A program made the translations under genes and the position numbers. The notes below the pieces were generated by a model. That model was given only the letters and a program-made list of their open reading frames with translations, made no database searches and was not told where the DNA came from. This document shows, one piece after another, positions 32,136-40,040 of a stretch of 40,041 nt of DNA (its first letter is position 1; every line of letters starts with the position of its first letter). Source of the DNA: an uncultured Pelagibacteraceae bacterium. Lineage in GTDB: Bacteria > Pseudomonadota > Alphaproteobacteria > Pelagibacterales > Pelagibacteraceae. The stretch spans positions 1 to 40,041 of the forward strand of contig CACKCD010000007.1 of the NCBI GenBank assembly GCA_902598595.1, written 5' to 3'.

Positions 32136-32534
32136 ATGAATATTAAATCTTCCAAAGAGCTTGTTGATAAAGCTAATGAGTCAATAAAAGTTATGTCTCC
32201 CGAACAGGTTAAAACTGCTTATGATAAAGGAGAAATAACTTTAATAGATGTAAGAGACATTAGAGAGTTATGGAAAGAAGGAACAATAAAGGACTCCATC
32301 CATATACCTAGGGGAATGCTAGAATTTTGGCTTGACCCAAAGAGCTCATATTTTCAAGAAAAGAAAATAGGAGATATAAAAAATATTGTATTGTTTTGTG
32401 CTCTAGGATTTAGATCTGCGCTTGCTACTAAATCTTTACAAGAAATGGGATTTGATAATGTAGCTAACGCAAAAGGAGGTTTTGACTCACTTCAAAAAAT
32501 TGGTTTACCGATTGTTTCAAAAGAGAAAAAATAA
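32136..32534 (+). CDS. Rhodanese-like sulfurtransferase
   Basis: The start is at ATG 32136 (132 aa); a frame open from 32061 lies inside the divergent gene. The single rhodanese domain shows TLIDVRDIRELWKEGTIKDS (about 35-54), IHIPRGMLEFWLDP (about 55-68) and the active-site loop VLFCALGFRSALA (about 85-97) with Cys88 as the persulfide site. The RGMLEFW insertion is typical of an alphaproteobacterial subgroup. It moves sulfane sulfur between carriers. Only 19 bases separate it from the divergent start, so the promoters must overlap the genes. Confidence 0.92.
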   Translation: MNIKSSKELVDKANESIKVMSPEQVKTAYDKGEITLIDVRDIRELWKEGTIKDSIHIPRGMLEFWLDPKSSYFQEKKIGDIKNIVLFCALGFRSALATKSLQEMGFDNVANAKGGFDSLQKIGLPIVSKEKK

Positions 32535-32535
32535 A

Positions 32536-33123
32536 TCATTTGTTAGCCTCATCTAAAGCAAATTCTATTCTATCTTGCCCCCAAAAAATTTTATTATTTG
32601 CAACAAAACTAGGTGCTCCAAAAATTCCAATTTTGTAGGCTTCACTAGTTCTTTTTTTTAAAGAGTCTTTAATAGAGGAAGATGCTGATCTTAATAAAAA
32701 GGTTTTTGGATTAATATTTAGGTTTTTAAGAATTTTTTGAATGATGTTTTCATCATTTAAATTCAAACCATCCTGCCATATTGCATCAAACATACTATCA
32801 ATATAATAACTTTTATAATTGTCTTCTTCAGCAACTAAGACTCCTCTCATTAAATTTAAACTTCTTATTGGAAAATAAGAATTAAATTTAAACTTAATTT
32901 TCTTTTTTTCAGCGATTAACTTGCAATCTCGTATCATATGTTTTGCTTTGGCTGGAATAAATGCTGGAGCTTTAATATCATGTAAGTTATGAAGTCCTCC
33001 TAATAAAATAGGCTTATAATTTATTTTAATTGAATTTTTTTTTTCTATTCTTCTTATTTCTTTATGAGCTAAAAAAGAATATGGACTTATAAAATCAAAA
33101 TAAAAATCAAAAGATTTAATCAT
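32536..33123 (-). CDS. 2-hydroxychromene-2-carboxylate isomerase-like protein (DsbA family)
   Basis: The 195-aa protein is of the DsbA/kappa-GST type: FDFYFDFISPYSFLAHKEIR (residues 5-24) carries the Ser-Pro-Tyr at the thiol site, where HCCA isomerase uses Ser in place of the redox CxxC, and IGIFGAPSFVANNKIFWGQDR (about 162-182; parts GIFGAPSFV with the cis-Pro, and FWGQDR) is the family ending. It isomerises hydroxychromene carboxylates in naphthalene breakdown in the type member, but most relatives have unknown substrates and use glutathione. It overlaps the ABA4-like gene by eight bases, on the same strand. Confidence 0.9.
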   Translation of the reverse strand: MIKSFDFYFDFISPYSFLAHKEIRRIEKKNSIKINYKPILLGGLHNLHDIKAPAFIPAKAKHMIRDCKLIAEKKKIKFKFNSYFPIRSLNLMRGVLVAEEDNYKSYYIDSMFDAIWQDGLNLNDENIIQKILKNLNINPKTFLLRSASSSIKDSLKKRTSEAYKIGIFGAPSFVANNKIFWGQDRIEFALDEANK

Positions 33124-33586
33124 TGAAACTAATTTTTTTTGCGAAAAAAATTCTAATAAACCAATAAATCAATAAACCAACTGGGCCTGTAAAATAGGTA
33201 AAGACTAATGAAACTATTACAAAAAATCTTGGAACCAAGTATCTTTGTGAGTCTCTCGATATCCATGCTCCCAGAAACAAGCTTATTGCTAAAAAATGAA
33301 TCCAGAAAACTAGAAGAAAAAGTTCACTAGCAAACATTGAATATAGACCATCTAAACCACTGTATAATTCAAAACTGTCTAAAGTATTTCCTTCTAAAAA
33401 AATATTGTATGCAACAAACCCATAAGCTGCGGCTAAAAGCATAGGAGCTATAATAGATTGTACAAAAAAATTAGTTACCCCATGATTTGGAAGAATTATC
33501 AACAGCAACCAAAATGGTATAACACCCCAATTAGCTATTAAATAAATATTTTGATAGCTCAAAATATCTAGAAGATTATTTATCAT
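33116..33586 (-). CDS. ABA4-like family membrane protein (DUF4281)
   Basis: The 156-aa protein has four membrane helices and the ABA4 signatures: ANWGVIPFWLLLIILPN (about 18-34), LDGLYSMFASELFLLVFWIHF (about 77-97; parts FASELFLLVFWIHFLA), SLFLGAWISRDSQRYLVPRF (about 101-120) and YFTGPVGLLIYWFIR (about 130-144). In plants ABA4 is needed to make neoxanthin and helps photoprotection; the bacterial family is uncharacterised. Its presence in a heterotroph suggests a link to carotenoids or lipids, which cannot be shown here. It is followed by the HCCA-isomerase-like gene and diverges from recX by 26 bases. Confidence 0.9.
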   Translation of the reverse strand: MINNLLDILSYQNIYLIANWGVIPFWLLLIILPNHGVTNFFVQSIIAPMLLAAAYGFVAYNIFLEGNTLDSFELYSGLDGLYSMFASELFLLVFWIHFLAISLFLGAWISRDSQRYLVPRFFVIVSLVFTYFTGPVGLLIYWFIRIFFAKKISFND

Positions 33587-33612
33587 GAGAAATAATATAG
33601 TATATTAACTTA

Positions 33613-34173
33613 ATGAATCCCACAGCAAATAAAAGTGATTTTGAAGATCTTACTACTAATTTAAAAGATTTAGCATATTCATATTTAGAAAAATATAGTC
33701 CTTCGAAACAACAGTTAAAAGTTTACTTATTAAAAAAATATTTAACTAAAATTAAAGGGACTAAATCAAAGAAAGAAGTTACATCAATCATAGATGAATT
33801 AATTATGAATCTTGAAAAAAATAAGATCGTAAATGATGAGCTTTATTCTGATTCTAAGGCTAGAATGTTTTTAAGACGAGGTTACTCTTTAAACAAGATC
33901 AACCAATCTCTAAGAAACAAAGGAATAGACAGCAAGTATATAAAACAAAGTATAGATAAAATTAAAGAAGATCAAATCGAACCAGATTTTGTTTCTGCAT
34001 TAAAACTTTGTAAGCGCAGAAGAATAGGACCAGTAAGACCACAAGCAAATAGAGAATTATTCTATAAAAAAGATATGGGAATACTCGCGAGAGGAGGCTT
34101 TAGTTTTGATTTATCAAAAAGAGTTTTAAATCTTGAAAGTAATGAATTTAATAAGTTACTCAAGATCGTTTAA
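33613..34173 (+). CDS. recX: RecX family regulatory protein
   Basis: The 186-aa protein is highly charged and helical, made of three-helix repeats. RecX features: AYSYLEKYSPSKQQLKVYL (about 17-35), the equivalent of YLxxRxRSxxEL, NDELYSDSKARMFLRRGYSL (about 76-95; parts VNDELYSDSKARMFLRRG) and NKINQSLRNKGID (about 96-108), the motif xxIxxxLxxKGI. RecX binds RecA filaments and limits strand exchange. recA is not in the window. Its end overlaps the 46-aa membrane protein on the other strand by 18 bases. Confidence 0.85.
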   Translation: MNPTANKSDFEDLTTNLKDLAYSYLEKYSPSKQQLKVYLLKKYLTKIKGTKSKKEVTSIIDELIMNLEKNKIVNDELYSDSKARMFLRRGYSLNKINQSLRNKGIDSKYIKQSIDKIKEDQIEPDFVSALKLCKRRRIGPVRPQANRELFYKKDMGILARGGFSFDLSKRVLNLESNEFNKLLKIV

Positions 34174-34296
34174 TTTTTTTTTTTCATCTTCTACTAATTC
34201 ATCTAATTTTCTTTTAAGTAAATTTCTTACAACAATAAAAAAAAATACTCCAAAGAATGTAACAGATAATATTATGATCAATATTGTTTTAAGCAT
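34156..34296 (-). CDS. Small single-helix membrane protein, 46 aa
   Basis: Read from sequence: ATG 34296 to TAA 34156. One membrane helix (residues 4-23, ILIIILSVTFFGVFFFIVV at 5-23) is followed by a basic region (RNLLKRKLDE) and an acidic/basic tail, DEKKKLNDLE. The ATG lies 8 bases inside the end of cysQ, so it looks translationally coupled as the last gene of a DUF3553-cysQ unit, and it converges with recX. It crosses an 11-base T run (A run in its own strand), which codes for Lys; the frame is consistent. No known family. Confidence 0.65.
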   Translation of the reverse strand: MLKTILIIILSVTFFGVFFFIVVRNLLKRKLDELVEDEKKKLNDLE

Positions 34297-35068
34297 CTAA
34301 TATTTCATGACGTTTAATCATCAAACTTAAGTTTTTATAATCACTTTTTCCGTATTTGAATGGATGATGATCTAAAGTTGTAATTATAGCACCTGCATTT
34401 TCAGCAACTGCATGTCCCGCAGCATAATCCCACTCATAAGCTCTTTCTCTTGCAGCATAAAAATCAAACTCGCCTGTAGCTATAACACAAAATTTATAAG
34501 AGCTATGCATTGGCGTAAAAGATTCTACATTATGTTCTTTTAATACTTCTAAAATTTGAGTTGATGGTTTTTCTGCACCACTAACGGCAAAAACTTTTCC
34601 TTGTTTAGTTTTTTTTTTACAATTTAGTTTTGTAGTTTTACTGTCTTCGATCATATAAGAATTATTTTTTCCATAAGAGTAAAACAATCTATTTTTTTTT
34701 GGTGCTCCAAGCAAACCTATAGTCGGTACACAATTTAACACTAAAGCTGCATTAATTGTGTATTCATCTTTACCAGCAATGTACTCTTTAGTGCCATCTA
34801 TTGGATCAAGTAGCCAAAAAGTCTTTAGAGTATTTTCTTTCTTAAGATCTACAGTCTCCTCAGAAATGATCGGGATATTTGGTGTCAGAGTCTTAATTTT
34901 TTCTGTAAGTATTTTATTTACTTCTAGGTCTCCATTAGTAACTGGAGAATTATCAGGTTTAATAATTGTTTTAAGTCCTTGCTTTCTAAGTTCAATAGAT
35001 TTTCTGCCAGCTAATTCAGTAGTTTCGATTAAATTTCTAGCTATACTTTCTAACTCATCGTTATTCAT
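34289..35068 (-). CDS. cysQ: 3'(2'),5'-bisphosphate nucleotidase CysQ (inositol monophosphatase family)
   Basis: The 259-aa enzyme has the metal sites of the family: EVISEE-like IPIISEETVDLKK (about 64-76), FWLLDPIDGTKEYIAGKDEY (about 83-102) and EWDYAAGHAVAENAGAII (about 213-230). The TKE and WDYAAGHA sequences are CysQ marks. It hydrolyses PAP to AMP, protecting against its build-up, or frees inositol phosphate in other family members. It is the middle gene of DUF3553-cysQ-46-aa protein, each overlapping the next by 8 bases. SAR11 is thought not to assimilate sulfate, so the usual partners of CysQ need not be present. Confidence 0.92.
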   Translation of the reverse strand: MNNDELESIARNLIETTELAGRKSIELRKQGLKTIIKPDNSPVTNGDLEVNKILTEKIKTLTPNIPIISEETVDLKKENTLKTFWLLDPIDGTKEYIAGKDEYTINAALVLNCVPTIGLLGAPKKNRLFYSYGKNNSYMIEDSKTTKLNCKKKTKQGKVFAVSGAEKPSTQILEVLKEHNVESFTPMHSSYKFCVIATGEFDFYAARERAYEWDYAAGHAVAENAGAIITTLDHHPFKYGKSDYKNLSLMIKRHEILDA

Positions 35069-35234
35069 TTTTTACTTTCTCTAATTCTACATTATCTAAA
35101 TTAATGACTTTTTTTCCATTATTTTGAAAATTTACAGTTGCTTTATTTTTAATAATTGACTGAATTTGCCCTATACCCCAATTTTTTTGAGATGGATTTA
35201 TAACAAAATTACCTGGTTCTAGATCATATTGCAT
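35061..35234 (-). CDS. DUF3553 family protein, 57 aa
   Basis: Read from sequence: ATG 35234 to TAA 35061. The 57-residue product shows the DUF3553 pattern: LEPGNFVINPSQKNWGIGQI (residues 5-24), with the WGxGQ turn, then ATVNFQNNGKKVINLDNVEL (about 32-51), as in LEPGdlVxhPxxpxWGxGqVqs...VtVnFexaGkkvid. This is a small beta-barrel of Tudor or KOW type, often found fused to or near helicases or repair proteins, of unknown function. It starts 41 bases from the mnmA start (divergent) and overlaps cysQ by eight bases. Confidence 0.88.
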   Translation of the reverse strand: MQYDLEPGNFVINPSQKNWGIGQIQSIIKNKATVNFQNNGKKVINLDNVELEKVKNE

Positions 35235-35274
35235 AATGGAAAATTCTTTTTTTTTATAATATATACACTTTATA

Positions 35275-36402
35275 ATGAATTCACTAGGTATAAAAAAAAC
35301 ACCTAAAGATACAAAAGTAGTTGTTGCAATGTCAGGTGGAGTTGACTCCTCAGTCGTAGCGGCTTTAATGAAAAAAGAAGGTTATGACGTAACTGGGATT
35401 ACTTTAAAACTCTATGATGATGCAAAACCGTCTAAAGAGGGAAGACAATGTTGCGCAGGGCAAGATATTTTAGATGCTAAAAGAGTATCTGAAAAACTAA
35501 ATATTAATCATGAAATTTTATTTTATCAAAAGAAATTTAGATCCGAGGTTATTGACTCTTTTATAGATAGCTATGTGAGCGGTGAAACTCCTATTCCATG
35601 TGTACAATGCAATCAAACAGTTAAATTTAGAGATTTATTTAGGTATGCTAAAGATATAAAAGCTGATGCTTTAGTTACTGGTCATTATGTCTCTCGAATT
35701 CAAACGAATGGACATGCAAACATGTATAGAGCTAAAGATCAAAATCGTGATCAAAGTTATTTTCTATTTAGCACAACTCAAGAACAGCTTGATTTTCTTA
35801 GATTTCCTCTAGGTGAGATAGATAAATCAGAAACTCGATCTATAGCACAAAAATTAAATTTAAATGTTGCTGATAAACCAGATAGCCAAGACATTTGTTT
35901 TGTTCCTAATGGGGATTATAGTTCAGTTATTAAAAAATTTAGACCAGAGTCTTTTAAACCAGGAAAAATATTGGATATCTCTGGAAATCAAATAGGAGAA
36001 CACGAAGGAATAATTAATTATACTATTGGCCAAAGAAAAGGGATTAAAATATCAAATGATAAACCTTTATATGTGGTAAAAATTAATGCTGACAACAACA
36101 CAATAATTGCAGGAACTAAAGAATATTTGAAAATTACGGAAATTAAATTAAGAAATTTAAATATATTAGGAAATACAAAAGATTTTAACGATTTAATTAA
36201 AATAAAAGTAAGATCGACCGGAAGACTTCTTAAATCAAAAATATATATTTCAGGTAATAATGCAAAAGTTGAGATTTTAGAAGCCGAAACTGGTATTTCA
36301 CCTGGTCAGGCTTGTGTATTTTACTCTAAAGATAATTTTGGGGATAAATTGCTCGGCGGCGGCTGGATACATAAGACATATAATAAAAACTTATCCACTT
36401 AA
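35275..36402 (+). CDS. mnmA: tRNA-specific 2-thiouridylase MnmA
   Basis: The 375-aa enzyme has the PP-loop [15 protein letters not shown] (residues 18-32), the catalytic Cys in [11 protein letters not shown] (about 104-114), [13 protein letters not shown] (about 130-142), [12 protein letters not shown] (about 154-165), and [14 protein letters not shown] (about 202-215) with the second catalytic Cys; C-terminal part includes YTIGQRKGI and AVFYS-like ACVFYSKDN near 350. It adds sulfur at C2 of U34 in tRNA for Lys, Glu and Gln. Divergent from the DUF3553 gene with a 40-base gap that carries TATAAT at 35255-35260, a possible -10 box. Confidence 0.97.
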   Translation: MNSLGIKKTPKDTKVVVAMSGGVDSSVVAALMKKEGYDVTGITLKLYDDAKPSKEGRQCCAGQDILDAKRVSEKLNINHEILFYQKKFRSEVIDSFIDSYVSGETPIPCVQCNQTVKFRDLFRYAKDIKADALVTGHYVSRIQTNGHANMYRAKDQNRDQSYFLFSTTQEQLDFLRFPLGEIDKSETRSIAQKLNLNVADKPDSQDICFVPNGDYSSVIKKFRPESFKPGKILDISGNQIGEHEGIINYTIGQRKGIKISNDKPLYVVKINADNNTIIAGTKEYLKITEIKLRNLNILGNTKDFNDLIKIKVRSTGRLLKSKIYISGNNAKVEILEAETGISPGQACVFYSKDNFGDKLLGGGWIHKTYNKNLST

Positions 36403-36469
36403 TTAACACTATGTTTAAAGGCACGTATAAGGTGATACCATTTTTTTTTTAATCTGATTTAATCTAATT

Positions 36470-36641
36470 AATTAAGAGGCAACTCTTAACTGGCCATTTA
36501 GGGAAAAACCGAGAGGTTCAAGCTTAAAGGGCAGAAAGGTGGACCTAGTAGCGCTAGAATAGTTCATCGGGAAGGCTTGGCGGTAGCGCCTAAAACGACG
36601 AGCCAAAACTACTAAATTTCTGGGCGAAAGCCTAGAAATTT
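36470..36641 (+). ncRNA. Probable structured RNA of unidentified family
   Basis: The gap between mnmA and the next minus-strand gene is less AT-rich than its surroundings and full of hairpins. On the plus strand: TTAAGAG/CTCTTAA with a GCAA loop (36472-36489); AACC/GGTT with a GAGA loop (36507-36518); GGCG/CGCC around GTAG (36579-36590) inside GGCT/AGCC (36574-36577 with 36601-36604); and a 12-pair stem with a GAAA loop (36614-36641). TAGTAG (36545-36550) can pair with CTACTA (36609-36614). Three GNRA loops appear only when read on the plus strand, which sets direction. I checked it by eye against tmRNA, RNase P, 4.5S and 6S cores without a match. Confidence 0.7.
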
Positions 36642-37341
36642 ATGTGGTTCTCTTCCAAAAAAATCTTGAAAATAAATAAAACATAATTACCCCAACAAAA
36701 TAGTTCCACTCTAAAGCATGTTTGAAATGAGTATTACCTTTTGAAAGTAATATAGGTAAACTTAAAATTCCTACTAAAGCTAAGATAGTTACTAAAATAA
36801 TTTTTAAAATTAAAATTTTTTTATTAATAAATTTTTCTAATTTAAGCTTAAGTTTATAAAAGTGGTAGACCAAAATTCCTTGTGCAATTATTTCAAATAC
36901 AATAAACAACAAAAGTACCACTCGTCTAAAAAGTTTGTAAATTTGAATATCAAACTTTACACCTAGCAATATCGAATGAATTACTAAAAAAACAGCAGAT
37001 AAAATTCCAAAGGTTTTAAATTTGTAAGTTAAATTCGAAGAATTAAGATTATTTACTAGTTCATTATTGTTTTTCCAATAAAAAAATAAAAGTAATGCAG
37101 TCAAAAACATTGCAGGTTTAAATATTAAATATTGTGGAAATGTCCTAGAAGCTCTACTTATGGATAAACTGCCATCGAGATATGGAATTGAAAAACCAGA
37201 TCTTCCAATTTGGTCTACTGCAAAAAAAGTATTTTCAAGAAATTCAGGATTTTGTGAAATAAATAAACATAAATTTATTCCTAACAATGGAATAATAAAA
37301 ATCCCCAAACTCAATTTTCTAATTTGAGCTATTTCTTTCAT
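36640..37341 (-). CDS. Unidentified membrane protein, six helices
   Basis: The 233-aa protein has about six hydrophobic segments (about residues 10-28, 73-87, 108-128, 138-160, 175-197, 212-228). A loop after helix 1 reads FFAVDQIGRSGFSIPYLDGS, and the last loop GNTHFKHALEWNYFVGV precedes the last helix. Layout and these loops recall the Frag1/DRAM/Sfk1 type but I cannot confirm it. It lies 11 bases after the small basic peptide gene, so both are probably co-transcribed. Its end touches the structured RNA on the opposite strand. Confidence 0.7.
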   Translation of the reverse strand: MKEIAQIRKLSLGIFIIPLLGINLCLFISQNPEFLENTFFAVDQIGRSGFSIPYLDGSLSISRASRTFPQYLIFKPAMFLTALLLFFYWKNNNELVNNLNSSNLTYKFKTFGILSAVFLVIHSILLGVKFDIQIYKLFRRVVLLLFIVFEIIAQGILVYHFYKLKLKLEKFINKKILILKIILVTILALVGILSLPILLSKGNTHFKHALEWNYFVGVIMFYLFSRFFWKRTT

Positions 37342-37352
37342 AGATATATTGA

Positions 37353-37436
37353 TTATTTTCTTTTATTTCTTTTTCTAGCCCTTCTTTTCTTTGAGCCAAT
37401 TTTCCTACGTCCTCGATGTTTTTTAGGATAACCCAT
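37353..37436 (-). CDS. Very basic small protein, 27 aa (ribosomal-protein-like)
   Basis: ATG 37436 to TAA 37353 encodes 27 residues, opening MGYPKKHRGRRKIGSKK, with 17 Lys, Arg or His residues. A strong ribosome site, AAGGAGG, lies 9 bases upstream, among the best in the window, so it is almost certainly translated. Composition and length recall the bacterial small ribosomal protein bTHX or the AURKAIP1/COX24 (mS38-like) peptides, but no firm family match can be made by eye. It is divergent from metC and followed by an unknown membrane protein gene. Confidence 0.75.
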   Translation of the reverse strand: MGYPKKHRGRRKIGSKKRRARKRNKRK

Positions 37437-37501
37437 ATTTTTGCCTCCTTTTGTATATTTTGTTGTATAAAACTTATGTAAGTTTCAATTATACTTATTT
37501 T

Positions 37502-38692
37502 ATGAAAAAGTCTATAAGCACATTTTTAAAACATCCGACAAAAGATAGCAGTAATAGGTCTGCTAATCCTCCTGTAACAAGAGCATCTACAATACTTTTT
37601 AACTCTATGCAGGAACTTTTACAGCACGAAAAAAAGATAAAAGCTAATAAAAAAATCAGTTATTTCAGCTACGGAAGATATGGAAGCTCAACCACCATAG
37701 AATTAGAGAATATTCTCAAAGAATTAGAACAAGCTTATCATGTTTTTTTAACAGGAACTGGATTTGGTGGAGTTGCCCTTGCGATTATGAGCTTGTGTAG
37801 ACCAGGAGATGAACTTTTAGTTTCAGATAACGTATATGGACCAACGAAAGAAATATCTGAACATCTTGTAAAAGAGTTTAATATAAATGCTAAATTCTAT
37901 GATCCTGATAATTTTAATGATTTAAAAAATAAAATTACAAAGAAAACTAAGATGATAATAGTAGAAAATCCGGGAAGCAATACTTTTGAATTTCAAGATC
38001 TTTCAAAAATTATAAAGGTCGCAAAAAGAAAAAATATTTTAACTTTTTTGGACAACACATGGGGCACACCTTTATACTTAAAACCTCTTAAGATTGGTTT
38101 TGATATGTCTTTTTGCTCTGCTACAAAATACTATTCAGGTCACTCTGATGCAATGGGTGGATCTTTAGCAGTTAATAAAAAAGTTTTTAAAAAAGTAATG
38201 TTTTTTTATAAACTATCGGGCTACAGAATGTCAGCAGATGAGGCTTATCTAATTATAAGAGGTTTAAGAACTTTAGATGTAAGACTTAAAAAACATTTTG
38301 AAAATACAAAAATAGTAATTAATTTTTTGAAAAAACAAAAAAAAATAAAAGAAATACTTTATCCTTACAAGACTTCTTCTAAAAATTATAAACTATGGAA
38401 AAAATATTACTCAGGAGCCAACGGTTTATTTTCTATAGTAATAAAGAGTAAAAAGAAATCATCTGTAGTTAAATTTGTTAATTCATTAGAACTATTTGGA
38501 ATTGGCTATAGCTGGGGTGGTTTTGAAAGTCTTGTTCTTTTACAAGATTTAAGGGCTAAAACTAAATATACGGAAGCAAGAAAATATTTAAGATTTGCTA
38601 AAGATGAACATATTGTAAGACTTCACATAGGCCTTGAAGATCCCAAAGATTTAATTGAAGATTTAAAAAAATCTTTGAAATACGTTAAATAA
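37502..38692 (+). CDS. metC: Cystathionine beta-lyase (PLP, Cys/Met metabolism family)
   Basis: ATG 37502 is chosen (396 aa, MKKSISTFLKHPTKDSSNRS); an upstream start at 37451 adds 17 residues. The fold-type I features are FSYGRYGSSTTIELENILKE (about 60-79; parts YGRYGSSTTIELE), TGTGFGGVALAIMSLCRPGDE (about 88-108; parts FGGVALAIMSL), VENPGSN, the PLP-lysine site CSATKYYSGHSDAMGGS (about 207-223) and the C-terminal GYSWGGFESL (about 339-348), typical of MetC. It splits cystathionine to homocysteine, pyruvate and ammonia in methionine synthesis. SAR11 depends on reduced sulfur compounds, so its role in vivo may be cysteine/methionine turnover. One-base overlap with the MFS gene (TAATG). Confidence 0.9.
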   Translation: MKKSISTFLKHPTKDSSNRSANPPVTRASTILFNSMQELLQHEKKIKANKKISYFSYGRYGSSTTIELENILKELEQAYHVFLTGTGFGGVALAIMSLCRPGDELLVSDNVYGPTKEISEHLVKEFNINAKFYDPDNFNDLKNKITKKTKMIIVENPGSNTFEFQDLSKIIKVAKRKNILTFLDNTWGTPLYLKPLKIGFDMSFCSATKYYSGHSDAMGGSLAVNKKVFKKVMFFYKLSGYRMSADEAYLIIRGLRTLDVRLKKHFENTKIVINFLKKQKKIKEILYPYKTSSKNYKLWKKYYSGANGLFSIVIKSKKKSSVVKFVNSLELFGIGYSWGGFESLVLLQDLRAKTKYTEARKYLRFAKDEHIVRLHIGLEDPKDLIEDLKKSLKYVK

Positions 38693-39912
38693 TGTCAGAA
38701 AAATTTATTCCTAATAAATTAGCACTTATAACTTTAATAGCTGCAAGCTCTGCAATTTTAGTTTCAATGGGATTAAGACAAACTTTCGGATTATTTTTTA
38801 GTGCTTTTGAGGAAGGATTAAATTGTACAAGAACAGAGTTTGGTTTGGCTATAGGATTACAAATGTTATTTTGGGGAATATTTGCTCCAATATTTGGTGT
38901 TCTCGCAGATAGATTTGGAGGTAGTAAAGCAGTTTTTATTGGTTTTATAATATTTGGCCTAGGTATTTACATGCTTTATTCTGGGCCTAATACAGGAATT
39001 TTTTTTCAAATTAGTTTAGGTGTTTTAGTTGGAACGGCGCTTGGCGCTACTGCTATGAGTGTTCCGGTTTCTGAAGTTGGTAAACATTTTTCTAACGAAA
39101 AAAGAACGGTTGCAACAGGTATTGTTACAGCAGCTGCTTCAGTAGGTTATTTTTTAGCTCCATTGTTTACGCAATATTTCCTAGGATCCGTTGGTTGGGA
39201 GCAAACTTTAAAATATTTTATGTACTTTATTTTATTTGGTCTAATTACTTCATTATTCATCTTACCTAAAAAAGAAGTAATAATTTTAAAGACTGAAAAA
39301 AATCAAAACTTCTTAGAGGCTATGAAAGAGGCTTTTTCACATAAAGGATATGTTTTGCTAGTTGCAGGATTTTTTGTATGTGGTTTTCAAATAACTTTAG
39401 TTGGCACCCATGTGCCAGGGTATATGCAAGATAGAGGCCTTGGCGGCTGGACTGCTACAATAATTTTATCTTTAATTGGATTGTTTAATATAATTGGTAC
39501 TTTAGGAATAGGGTATTTGGGGACTAAATATAGTAAAAAAATATTATTAAGTATCTTATATTTTTTAAGAGCCATTATTATCGCTATCTTTATATTTTCT
39601 CCACCCTCGATTTACATGTCTATATTTTTTGGAATTACTTTTGGACTTCTTTGGCTTTCAACCGTACCTCCTACTAATGGGATTGTTGCTCAAATTTTTG
39701 GTACAAAATATTTAAGCACTCTATTTGGGATTGTTTTTTTTAGTCATCAATTAGGAGCTTTTGCTGGTTCATTTTTAGGAGGCTATTTTTATGATTTATA
39801 TGGATCTTATGATTTAGCTTGGTATATAGCTATAGTCCTATCTATATTCGCGACTATAGTTCATTTACCAATTGATGAAAAACCAATTAATCGTCAGTTT
39901 CAAAAGATTTAA
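38692..39912 (+). CDS. MFS transporter (OFA-like)
   Basis: The 406-aa protein has 12 membrane segments and the MFS loop 2-3 motif GVLADRFGGSKAVFIG (about 68-83), and a second-half counterpart GYLGTKYSKKILLSI (about 273-287). Helix 1 reads ILVSMGLRQTFGLFFSAFEE, which along with the ARTEFGLAIGLQML type segment (RTEFGLAIGLQMLFWGIFAP) places it in the group of oxalate/formate- or monocarboxylate-like exchangers. Substrate unknown. It overlaps metC by one base, so may be co-expressed with it. Its end overlaps by four bases the tail of a minus-strand gene. Confidence 0.88.
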   Translation: MSEKFIPNKLALITLIAASSAILVSMGLRQTFGLFFSAFEEGLNCTRTEFGLAIGLQMLFWGIFAPIFGVLADRFGGSKAVFIGFIIFGLGIYMLYSGPNTGIFFQISLGVLVGTALGATAMSVPVSEVGKHFSNEKRTVATGIVTAAASVGYFLAPLFTQYFLGSVGWEQTLKYFMYFILFGLITSLFILPKKEVIILKTEKNQNFLEAMKEAFSHKGYVLLVAGFFVCGFQITLVGTHVPGYMQDRGLGGWTATIILSLIGLFNIIGTLGIGYLGTKYSKKILLSILYFLRAIIIAIFIFSPPSIYMSIFFGITFGLLWLSTVPPTNGIVAQIFGTKYLSTLFGIVFFSHQLGAFAGSFLGGYFYDLYGSYDLAWYIAIVLSIFATIVHLPIDEKPINRQFQKI

Positions 39913-40040
39913 TATAGGTATGAAACAATTATTGTCAGACCATAAATTAATGCAATCAAATTAATGTATTTTGAAAACTCTATATCATTAATATTTTTAA
40001 ATATTTTCTGAGAAGGAAAGTAAATAATTAAAGCTATTAA
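39909..40040 (-). CDS. C-terminal fragment of an unidentified membrane protein (cut by window end)
   Basis: The minus-strand frame is open from the window end to TAA at 39909-39911 and codes for 43 residues: a hydrophobic start (LIALIIYFP), a polar loop SQKIFKNINDIEFSKYINL, and a final helix, LIALIYGLTIIVSYLY. It overlaps the MFS stop tail to tail. It appears to be the end of a membrane protein whose main part lies beyond the window; no family can be named. Confidence 0.65.
   Translation of the reverse strand, partial: LIALIIYFPSQKIFKNINDIEFSKYINLIALIYGLTIIVSYLY

Noticed and set aside
36431-36450. Run of ten T after mnmA as a terminator
   Set aside because: The bases before it (GGTGATACC) make only a three-pair stem, too weak for a terminator; the T run could simply be part of the AT-rich spacer.
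36470-36641. Identification of the structured RNA as tmRNA, RNase P, 4.5S or 6S RNA
   Set aside because: None of the diagnostic core sequences is present: no alanyl tRNA-like ends or tag frame, no GAGGAAAGTCCGGGC, no GGTCCGGAAGGAAGCAG and no 6S bubble pattern.
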